9,377 nt of DNA from an uncultured Sutterella sp. GTDB lineage: Bacteria > Pseudomonadota > Gammaproteobacteria > Burkholderiales > Burkholderiaceae_F. The notes under the pieces are model-generated. The model ran no database searches. It saw only the letters and a program-made list of their open reading frames with translations, and was not told the DNA's origin. Position 1 is the stretch's first letter; each line of letters begins with the position of its first letter. The stretch is from positions 1-9,377 of the forward strand of contig USCE01000039.1 of the NCBI GenBank assembly GCA_900553105.1. Reading direction: 5' to 3'. Below, in pieces: positions 1-4,946 of the stretch. The translations under genes and the position numbers were made by a program.

Positions 1-3
1 TTA

Positions 4-36
4 TCGTCGGCAGCGTCAGATGTGTATAAGAGACAG
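4..36 (+). other. Illumina Nextera transposase adapter (artefact)
   Basis: These 33 bases match the Nextera read-1 adapter exactly as I know it. The 19-bp Tn5 mosaic end (AGATGTGTATAAGAGACAG) occupies 18-36. This is library-preparation sequence left at a contig end, not genomic DNA, so the gene running into it from the right is truncated artificially. The three bases before it have no usable meaning. Confidence 0.97.
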
Positions 37-401
37 ATAACCCCTAAAATGACGGTACTGGAGACTCCAACGATACAGCCTACGGTAACGCCGATTAAAA
101 GCGGGGCCCACAACTTCGCCAAACGCAAGCGTTGATCGAATAGCGGCACGGCTAAAGCAACGGTAGCCGGTCCGAGTAGAAAGTGTACGAATTGCGCTCC
201 CGCAAAAAACGTTTCATACGAGGTATCGGTAGCAAAAAGAATGAGCAACAGCACCGTGACGGCAATCACAAACGGCGACAGAATGGTCAAATAACCGCTT
301 TTTCTATAAACCCAAATGCCGGCCTGGTACGCAAGCAAGGTTAAACAAAGCCACAGGACGGGGTTTTGTGCCAAATGTTTCCAAAGAAGTTCAATCGTCA
401 T
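37..401 (-). CDS. lrgB: LrgB/CidB/YohK-family membrane protein, 3' end missing
   Basis: About 121 N-terminal codons are present; the family is usually about 230 residues, so roughly half is lost into the adapter. I translated the minus strand from ATG at 401-399. The product starts MTIELLWKHL and is strongly hydrophobic, with several membrane segments. It carries the family signature LLGPATVALAVPLFDQRL, which identifies LrgB/CidB/YohK proteins. Family knowledge: LrgA/LrgB and CidA/CidB pairs are inner-membrane proteins linked to murein hydrolase control, programmed lysis and, in some bacteria and plastids, export of small organic acids such as pyruvate or glycolate. The start lies inside the end of lrgA, with an 11-base overlap (391-401), so the two are almost certainly co-transcribed and translationally coupled. 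Which substrate or process this pair serves cannot be read from the sequence. Confidence 0.88.
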
Positions 402-747
402 CGTCAACTCCCATCCATTTAGCGCAATACTGAATCGTGAGCGCCGTGGCAATCATGGTGATTGCCGTTCCGAGAACTAAAATCATGGCAATTGCAAGCC
501 ATTCCTGATAAATACGATCCCAGTGCTGAACGATGCCGACGCCGGCCGGGACAAATAACAGTGCTAGGTGAGCAAGCAGTACGGACGCAGTCATACGGAC
601 GCGCTCGATTAAATCGTCTTTAACGATGAAGCCGATCAACAAGAAGATCATTCCCAGCACCGGGCCAGGAATCGGAATGCCGAATCCAAAAGAGATCGCT
701 TCACCAATTAACTGTAGTGCCAAAAATAAGGCAATTGAAATCAGCAT
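391..747 (-). CDS. lrgA: LrgA/CidA/YohJ-family holin-like membrane protein
   Basis: This 118-residue protein is almost entirely hydrophobic, with about four membrane segments and a short acidic tail (GVDDDD). Diagnostic motifs are PIPGPVLGM near residues 25-33 and LLFVPAGVGI in the middle, both typical of the CidA/LrgA family. Family role: small holin-like inner-membrane partner of LrgB, implicated in lysis control or organic-acid transport. I chose ATG at 747-745 because many family members start directly before the first membrane helix (here MLISIALFL). An in-frame GTG at 786 would add 13 residues, and neither start has a clear Shine-Dalgarno, so the start is uncertain. lrgB begins 11 bases inside its 3' end. 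Direct repeats at 805-832 lie just upstream and may be a regulator site. Confidence 0.88.
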   Translation of the reverse strand: MLISIALFLALQLIGEAISFGFGIPIPGPVLGMIFLLIGFIVKDDLIERVRMTASVLLAHLALLFVPAGVGIVQHWDRIYQEWLAIAMILVLGTAITMIATALTIQYCAKWMGVDDDD

Positions 748-804
748 GGTGCGCTCTAGGAAATAAGGGGGCACCAATTGTGACACCGTTACGATTATTC
801 GTCC

Positions 805-832
805 ACTGTCAATACCGACAAAATACTGTCAA
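805..832. promoter_or_regulatory. Two perfect 8-bp direct repeats upstream of lrgAB
   Basis: ACTGTCAA occurs at 805-812 and again at 825-832, giving a 20-bp period (12-bp gap, about two helical turns). On the minus strand each copy reads TTGACAGT and so also contains a consensus -35 hexamer. Neither copy has a good -10 at the right distance. Tandem half-sites two turns apart, directly upstream of lrgA, resemble a binding site for a LytTR-type or similar dimeric regulator. LytTR proteins control lrgAB in several bacteria. Identity of the regulator is inference. Confidence 0.4.
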
Positions 833-984
833 CGTCGTATGCATGTTGAAAAATCTACAACCGGAGGCTTCTTTTAGAGACAATCGAAGGGATGGCAAAA
901 CAACGATATACGGGTTCAAACGCGAATGAGTCCCAAGATTTAGTTAGCGGACTCCGTAGTAATACGTATATTCAATTGCTTAAT

Positions 985-1023
985 ACGGGTTGACAATAAG
1001 ATGTGAATTCTAGTGAAACCCGT
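985..1023 (+). promoter_or_regulatory. Possible promoter of the peptidase unit, framed by an inverted repeat
   Basis: A perfect -35 hexamer TTGACA lies at 990-995, about 50 bases before the peptidase start. The best -10 candidates around 1011-1018 (TAGTGA) match poorly, so the promoter may need an activator or the element may be fortuitous. ACGGGTT (985-991) and AACCCGT (1017-1023) form a perfect 7-bp inverted repeat that brackets the -35 and spacer. It could be an operator or a hairpin-forming leader. Confidence 0.35.
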
Positions 1024-1035
1024 CTATTAAATCCC

Positions 1036-1041
1036 AGGAGG
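1036..1041 (+). promoter_or_regulatory. Strong ribosome binding site of the M20 peptidase
   Basis: A full AGGAGG lies four bases upstream of ATG 1046. It fixes the start codon and, with the signal peptide that follows immediately, suggests efficient translation. Confidence 0.85.
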
Positions 1042-1045
1042 TTTT

Positions 1046-2746
1046 ATGAAAAAGACTCGTTGTGCACTGGCCGTCGGCGTCGCTTTGATGGCCGGAGTAG
1101 CTTATGCGGCTATTCCTCAGGTCACACCTGATGTCAAAAAAGCTACAGAAACGATTTACAAAGATCCGGTGATGCAAAAGATGCTCACCGAGTTGATGAG
1201 CGAAGAAAACGCTCAGTTTCGTTTCAACACGCATATGGAAGTGGCCCGCATTGCTTCGCCTTCTCGTTTTGAAATGCGTCGAGCTGAAGAGCTTACGCGT
1301 CGCTTGGTCGAGGAATGGGGGTATGATAAGAAAGACATTATGACTACGCCCGAAGGGGTGATCCAAGGCGCCGGTATTCAGTTGGTTGACGGTAAGCCCG
1401 TTTACAACGTTTGCGTGAGAATTCCGGGCACGTATTCCCAACAAAAAGGCGCACAAAGCTACAAGGGTCAGTTCCCGAAGGTGTTGTTGGAAGGTCACAT
1501 TGATACGGTAAATCCGGCTGAGTTACCGCCTAAAGAATCGCCTTACATGCCGGCAAAACTTCAGAAAGCAACTGACCCCATCGTAAAGAGTCCGCAAGAG
1601 CTCGCAGCCATTAAGGATGAACTTCACTTCGATAAGAACGGCCGCATTATCCAAGATGAAAACTACAAGAAAGCATACGTACGCTATGCCAATCTTGAAG
1701 ATGCCCAAAAGAAGGGGGGCTATCGTATCTACTTGCCGGGCTTTGCCGATGCTATGGGCAATACGACCGGCGTGATGACAGCGGCCATCATGCTCAAGAA
1801 GTACAACATTAAGCCTGTGTATGACATTTGGGTGTGCGGTACTGCTGGTGAAGAAGGCAAGGGAAACCTTTGCGGTATGAAGCAACTCTATGGTTATAAC
1901 CAAGACACCGGTAAGGGCAACAATGCGTTGAACTTCGTAGCAAACTTTGGCGCTGACTCTACACGTCCGGGTTCCGGTACGCTTAACTACTTAGGTAGCT
2001 ATCGTTTCGAAATTAAGTACACGGAACCGGCAGGATACAAGCAAGGCGGCGCAGAGGCCCCGAGCGCGCTCATGGCAATGACGCGTTCGATCGGAAAGAT
2101 CGCCGATGTTCGCTCGCCGTGGGATTCGGATAAGAAGGCTGAAAGAACCACTTACACGGTTGGAGTTGCCGATTGTGAAGACGCCGCCACGGCAGACGGC
2201 CGTTCTCGTTCTTGCACGTTGATGGTCGACATGCGTTCGCCCACGCAACCGCCCTTGAGCGCAATTCGTGCACAAATTGAACCGACCTTTAAAGCCGCAT
2301 TGGACGAAGAAAATGCGAAGTACGGTTTGAAGACGGGCGACAAGAATGCATTGACGATGGAATTGGTTTGGTTCGGTGATCGTCCTGCTTATCAACGTGC
2401 CAACTTGAACGATATCGCAACGCAAATTTGGTGGCAAACGGCTCAAACGGTTGGCATTGACCAAATCAAGGAACCGAAAACAAATTCTTCGAGCTTGAAC
2501 GATAACGTGCCGGCCGCTGTTGGTGTACCGACCGTGAACTTTAATGTTCATACGCCGGCTGCAAACGGTGGCGGACATGCTTACTATGAATGGGGCATTC
2601 CGGGTAATGCTCAAGATGAGGGTAAGCGTATTTTCCGCATGATATTAATGGGTTTGACGGCTGCAGGCTATCACACGAGCACGGGTGAAGTTGTTGCGCC
2701 GACTGCTGGTCCGATCGGTGCTCGCACGACCGAAGACATGTACTAA
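1046..2746 (+). CDS. Secreted M20-family metallopeptidase with a degenerate lid domain
   Basis: This 566-residue protein has a Sec signal peptide (MKKTR, hydrophobic core, likely cut near YAA at 20-22), so it probably acts in the periplasm. M20 di-metal ligands are visible: His151 and Asp153 in GHIDTV, bridging Asp235 in GFADAMGN, catalytic base and ligand Glu269-Glu270 in AGEEG, Asp304 in FGADS, and His511 in GGGHAYYEW. The family hydrolyses peptides or N-acyl/amide bonds; the substrate here is unknown. Two oddities. About 80 residues separate Asp153 and Asp235, where about 30 is usual, giving a lysine-rich insertion. The lid domain (about 317-425) has PAGY with Tyr331 where family members have a G-x-x-H motif, and lacks the usual GGN motif, although the DMR motif (395-397) is kept. 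The next gene, 16 nt downstream, is a free lid domain that has the missing motifs. All metal ligands are intact, so it is not an obvious dead enzyme. Confidence 0.9.
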   Translation: MKKTRCALAVGVALMAGVAYAAIPQVTPDVKKATETIYKDPVMQKMLTELMSEENAQFRFNTHMEVARIASPSRFEMRRAEELTRRLVEEWGYDKKDIMTTPEGVIQGAGIQLVDGKPVYNVCVRIPGTYSQQKGAQSYKGQFPKVLLEGHIDTVNPAELPPKESPYMPAKLQKATDPIVKSPQELAAIKDELHFDKNGRIIQDENYKKAYVRYANLEDAQKKGGYRIYLPGFADAMGNTTGVMTAAIMLKKYNIKPVYDIWVCGTAGEEGKGNLCGMKQLYGYNQDTGKGNNALNFVANFGADSTRPGSGTLNYLGSYRFEIKYTEPAGYKQGGAEAPSALMAMTRSIGKIADVRSPWDSDKKAERTTYTVGVADCEDAATADGRSRSCTLMVDMRSPTQPPLSAIRAQIEPTFKAALDEENAKYGLKTGDKNALTMELVWFGDRPAYQRANLNDIATQIWWQTAQTVGIDQIKEPKTNSSSLNDNVPAAVGVPTVNFNVHTPAANGGGHAYYEWGIPGNAQDEGKRIFRMILMGLTAAGYHTSTGEVVAPTAGPIGARTTEDMY

Positions 2747-2762
2747 GACATTGGAGAGAATG

Positions 2763-3188
2763 ATGAAAGTTAAATTACTGTTTGCTTTGGTGGGTTCTTT
2801 CGCCGCCTCGGTGGCCATGGCCGACGTCTCTTCGGTGTTAAATTTTTCGATCCAAGGTCCGGGTGGTCACAGTAACGGTGCCTACGGTAATACAAATGCT
2901 GTGCACGCAGCTGCGCGTGCCATTTTGGAAATTGAGAAAGTGATCCCGTCGCAAAAGCAATGCGTAGTTTCGAACTTCAACGGTGGTAACTCCGTGAACT
3001 CGATTGCCGCCGACGGTCACTTCAGAGTGTCCTTGCGTGCCAAGGATGACAAAGAAATGGCGGACTTGAAGAAAAAAGTTGAAGCGGCTGTGAAAAAAGG
3101 TGTCGATGCTGAAAACGCTTTCCGTAACGTCAAACCCGACGATTTAACGGGTGGTGTACCGGCGCAAGTGGTCTACACGATCAAGTAA
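2763..3188 (+). CDS. Secreted stand-alone M20 lid (dimerisation) domain protein
   Basis: This 141-residue protein has a signal peptide (MKVKLLFALVGSFAASVAMA, likely cut before Asp21) joined directly to one M20 dimerisation domain. No catalytic domain or metal-ligand set is present. Lid hallmarks are FSIQGPGGHS (28-37, His36), a TNAVHAAARAI helix (44-54), NGG plus NSVNSIA (73-82), an LRAK strand and a lysine-rich helix (about 96-113). In M20 enzymes the lid histidine crosses the dimer interface and helps bind substrate or the transition state. I chose ATG 2763, with GGAG at 2753-2756 giving 6-nt spacing; ATG 2760 directly before it is possible. It lies 16 nt after the peptidase and ahead of a terminator, so it is co-transcribed. 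It is not a simple pseudogene remnant, because a decayed peptidase would not leave a signal peptide fused to the lid. Likely role (inference): subunit or regulator of the upstream peptidase. Confidence 0.88.
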   Translation: MKVKLLFALVGSFAASVAMADVSSVLNFSIQGPGGHSNGAYGNTNAVHAAARAILEIEKVIPSQKQCVVSNFNGGNSVNSIAADGHFRVSLRAKDDKEMADLKKKVEAAVKKGVDAENAFRNVKPDDLTGGVPAQVVYTIK

Positions 3189-3205
3189 CGGCTCTTCTCG
3201 ATCGA

Positions 3206-3226
3206 CAGGCGGGCAATGCCCGCCTG
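3206..3226 (+). other. GC-rich hairpin after the peptidase unit
   Basis: CAGGCGGGC, an AAT loop and GCCCGCCTG form a perfect 9-bp stem 17 bases after the stop codon. No T-run follows, so it is not a standard intrinsic terminator by itself. It may protect the 3' end of the transcript or add to the terminator that follows. Confidence 0.6.
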
Positions 3227-3239
3227 GCCGTGAATTTAT

Positions 3240-3263
3240 GCGACCTTCGGGTCGCTTCTTTTT
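3240..3263 (+). terminator. Intrinsic terminator with a UUCG tetraloop
   Basis: GCGACC and GGTCGC pair around a C(UUCG)G tetraloop, one of the most stable hairpin loops known, and TTCTTTTT follows. It ends the peptidase/lid-protein transcript. Confidence 0.9.
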
Positions 3264-3265
3264 GT

Positions 3266-3279
3266 TTGACAAAGATCAA
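3266..3279. promoter_or_regulatory. FNR/Anr-type box
   Basis: TTGAC-AAAG-ATCAA matches the FNR/Anr consensus TTGAT-N4-ATCAA at nine of ten defined positions. It lies about 100 bases upstream of the small membrane-peptide gene and about 80 bases before the start site of the promoter proposed below, a distance compatible with activation from upstream. It also contains TTGACA, so it could overlap a promoter or act in repression. Oxygen-responsive control is inference. Confidence 0.5.
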
Positions 3280-3317
3280 TAAATGATCTTAAGTATAAAT
3301 CAAATCAAAATGTGATC

Positions 3318-3346
3318 TTGAAATTATTTTAATTATCGAGAATAAT
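3318..3346 (+). promoter_or_regulatory. Candidate sigma-70 promoter of the small membrane peptide
   Basis: TTGAAA (3318-3323) and AATAAT (3341-3346) each match five of six consensus bases and have the ideal 17-bp spacing, in AT-rich DNA. Predicted transcription would start near 3353, leaving a leader of about 28 bases before ATG 3381. Confidence 0.45.
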
Positions 3347-3380
3347 GAAGGTGTATTGGTTAAGTCGTGCTGGAGTGAAA

Positions 3381-3479
3381 ATGAACGATAACTGGATTGT
3401 TGATATTGTTGCACAAATGATCATTGCAAGTGTTTTGACGGTGAGTGCGATTGGTTTGTTGGTCTGCTGTGTTGCTTAA
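3381..3479 (+). CDS. Putative 32-residue single-pass membrane peptide
   Basis: A short polar N-terminus (MNDNWIVD) is followed by about 22 hydrophobic residues and a Cys-Cys pair near the C-terminus (LLVCCVA). This is the pattern of a small inner-membrane peptide. Support for a real gene: GGAG at 3372-3375 with 5-nt spacing to ATG, a candidate promoter 35-63 bases upstream, an FNR-like box further up, and a strong terminator starting 18 bases after the stop. The DNA between two terminators therefore holds a self-contained transcription unit. I do not recognise the sequence. It is not evidently CydX, KdpF or another known small subunit. Small membrane peptides often bind and tune larger membrane complexes; any such role here is speculation. 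It could also be a chance reading frame within a small RNA. Confidence 0.55.
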   Translation: MNDNWIVDIVAQMIIASVLTVSAIGLLVCCVA

Positions 3480-3497
3480 TGGAACGAATGCTTAATA

Positions 3498-3527
3498 ACA
3501 AAAACCGGCGAAATCGCCGGTTTTTGT
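3498..3527. terminator. Strong bidirectional intrinsic terminator
   Basis: A perfect 13-bp stem (ACAAAAACCGGCG and CGCCGGTTTTTGT) has an AAAT loop. T-runs occur on both strands because the A-tract precedes and the T-tract follows the GC core. It ends the 32-codon gene on the plus strand and could also end a minus-strand transcript from the 3528-3680 region. Confidence 0.88.
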
Positions 3528-3530
3528 CGG

Positions 3531-3680
3531 ACCAAAGAAGTTGTTTTAGGACTGAGAGGTTTACCGTCAAGGAGAAATCGGCAAACATCAAATGAGCTTG
3601 GGAGAGATTCGCCGGGAGTTGTTACCCACCCCTTTTTTGGTTCCAACCACCGACGGTTAGCTCAAAACTTCTTATTGACC
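3531..3680. other. Non-coding region with nested inverted repeats, possible structured RNA
   Basis: No convincing protein gene lies in 3528-3891. AAGAAGTT (3535-3542) pairs with AACTTCTT (3666-3673), and the helix continues with T3544-T3545 to A3664-A3665 past a bulged G. Inside it GAG (3554-3556) can pair with CTC (3661-3663), and ACCGTC (3563-3568) pairs with GACGGT (3652-3657). A closing stem of about 10 bp around a nested inner stem, roughly 140 bases long, is the geometry of a small structured RNA. The strand is undetermined. I could not match it to tRNA, 6S, SRP, tmRNA, RNase P, preQ1 or glycine riboswitch motifs. The rest of the gap to queA holds one further hairpin and a weak promoter. 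Confidence 0.35.
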
Positions 3681-3690
3681 GATACTTTAT

Positions 3691-3705
3691 CGCAAGAGTC
3701 TTGCG
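3691..3705. repeat. Short perfect hairpin upstream of queA
   Basis: CGCAAG and CTTGCG form a 6-bp stem with an AGT triloop. No T-run follows, so it is not a terminator. Its role is unknown; it may belong to the structured region just before it. Confidence 0.45.
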
Positions 3706-3828
3706 TGAAGCTTACGGTTTCTAAAAAGTTCGTACCATGAATATTAATGATAATAATTCTCAATTGCAAGGGTGCGGATATCTTTTTTACAAATTTAATG
3801 ATTTGACAGTCGGCGTGTGTCCAAGGGC

Positions 3829-3857
3829 TTTAAAAAAGTCAAGAAATTCGCTAAGAT
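3829..3857 (+). promoter_or_regulatory. Weak candidate promoter of queA-tgt
   Basis: TTTAAA (3829-3834) and TAAGAT (3852-3857), each four of six consensus matches, are 17 bp apart and would start transcription near 3864, about 28 bases before the queA ATG. A perfect TTGACA at 3803-3808 lies further upstream without a good -10. queA clearly begins a unit here, but the exact promoter is uncertain. Confidence 0.3.
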
Positions 3858-3891
3858 GGCAACTCTTTGACCTTTTTTGGCCGGTAAAGCC

Positions 3892-4941
3892 ATGTCTGAA
3901 CACGAATTACTATTATCTGATTTTGATTACGATCTTCCCGAAGATCGAATCGCACAATTTCCTTTAAAGGATCGCTCCGCTAGTCGCTTACTTCATGTAA
4001 TGCCCGATGCATTGGCTGACTACCACTTCAAAGATATCGTGGATTTATTGCGTCCAGATGATCTGTTGGTGATGAATAATACGAAGGTGATAAAAGCCCG
4101 TCTGCTCGGTAAAAAAGAAACGGGTGGGGCTGTCGAGTTGCTCATGGAACGCATCACCGGCGAATTTACTGCCGTATCGATGGCGCGCGCTAGCAAGAGC
4201 CCGAAAGCAGGGACTTATCTGATTTTCGAAAATGAAGAGGGAAAAAATGCTCGGGTGCTCGTTACGGGCCGCGAGGGAGAGTTCTTTACGCTGGAATTTG
4301 AAGCGCCCGTCTTGGATGTGTTGCAAGATTTCGGCAAGGTTCCGCTGCCGCCTTATATCGAGCACGCGGCAGACAAAGACGATGAGTCTCGCTACCAAAC
4401 GGTCTATGCTCAAACTCCCGGAGCCGTTGCCGCTCCCACTGCTGGACTTCACTTTACCGACGATGTGATTGACCGTTTGCATCAAAAGGGGATTCAAACG
4501 GTTTTTGTCACGCTTCACGTCGGAGCTGGCACATTCCAACCGGTTCGCGTGGAAAAGTTAAGCGAACATGTGATGCATTCGGAGTGGTATACGATCAGCG
4601 AGGACACAGCTCGTGCCGTCAATGAGGCAAAAGCGGCCGGTCGTCGCGTTGTTTCTGTGGGCACCACGAGTCTGCGCGCATTGGAAAGTGCCGCGACAGA
4701 AAAAGGTGTCATTGCCGCAGGCGCTCGCGATACGCGTTTGTTTATCAAGCCTGGCTACGAATTTAAGATTATTGATGCCTTAATCACCAATTTCCATCTG
4801 CCGAAATCCACACTCTTAATGCTGGTCTCTGCGCTAGCCGGTAAAGAGCGAATTGATTCGGCTTATCGCTACGCCGTGGAAAACCACTACCGGTTTTTCA
4901 GCTACGGCGATGCGATGCTTTTGGAGAAAAAACCGGAGTAG
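3892..4941 (+). CDS. queA: S-adenosylmethionine:tRNA ribosyltransferase-isomerase QueA
   Basis: This 349-residue protein matches QueA along its whole length (E. coli QueA is about 356). QueA transfers and rearranges the ribosyl part of S-adenosylmethionine onto preQ1 already in tRNA, giving epoxyqueuosine at wobble position 34 of GUN-anticodon tRNAs. Conserved blocks seen are FDYDLPEDRIAQFP (11-24), LLVMNNTKVIKARL (58-71), PLPPYIEH (151-158), YQTVYAQTPGAVAAPTAGLH (168-187), TLHVGAGTFQPVR (207-219), MHSEWY (228-233), TTSLRALES (258-266), ITNFHLPKSTLLMLVSA (298-314) and RFFSYGDAM (334-342). I chose ATG 3892, which gives MSEHELLLSDFDYDLP. An in-frame TTG at 3877 would add five residues without benefit. 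The ribosome binding site is weak (GGTAAAG). tgt follows five bases later, so the two form an operon for consecutive steps of the pathway. Confidence 0.97.
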   Translation: MSEHELLLSDFDYDLPEDRIAQFPLKDRSASRLLHVMPDALADYHFKDIVDLLRPDDLLVMNNTKVIKARLLGKKETGGAVELLMERITGEFTAVSMARASKSPKAGTYLIFENEEGKNARVLVTGREGEFFTLEFEAPVLDVLQDFGKVPLPPYIEHAADKDDESRYQTVYAQTPGAVAAPTAGLHFTDDVIDRLHQKGIQTVFVTLHVGAGTFQPVRVEKLSEHVMHSEWYTISEDTARAVNEAKAAGRRVVSVGTTSLRALESAATEKGVIAAGARDTRLFIKPGYEFKIIDALITNFHLPKSTLLMLVSALAGKERIDSAYRYAVENHYRFFSYGDAMLLEKKPE

Positions 4942-4946
4942 ATACA

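Noticed and set aside
18..36. Tn5/IS50 transposon end
   Set aside because: The mosaic end is part of the longer Nextera adapter, including the non-transposon primer segment, so it is a library artefact.
1010..1498. A 162-codon minus-strand frame, and similar long minus-strand frames within the peptidase
   Set aside because: They lie opposite a gene with clear catalytic motifs and show no family features; they are antisense shadows.
2685..2762. An upstream extension of the lid protein starting inside the peptidase gene
   Set aside because: The extra 26 residues are basic and would bury the signal peptide; the start at 2763 has a proper ribosome binding site.
3592..3660. A 22-codon reading frame inside the structured region (starts MSLGEIRREL)
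   Set aside because: The only ribosome binding site-like AGGAG is about 17 bases upstream, too far. It is embedded in the inverted-repeat region.
3528..3891. preQ1 or glycine riboswitch ahead of queA
   Set aside because: A preQ1 sensor would make biological sense and GGGAGAGATTCGCCG faintly recalls a glycine aptamer, but the conserved cores of neither family are present.
3737..3967. A 76-codon plus-strand reading frame upstream of queA
   Set aside because: It overlaps the first 76 bases of queA in another frame, has no clear ribosome binding site, and its composition (many Asn, Tyr, Lys) looks like translated AT-rich non-coding DNA.
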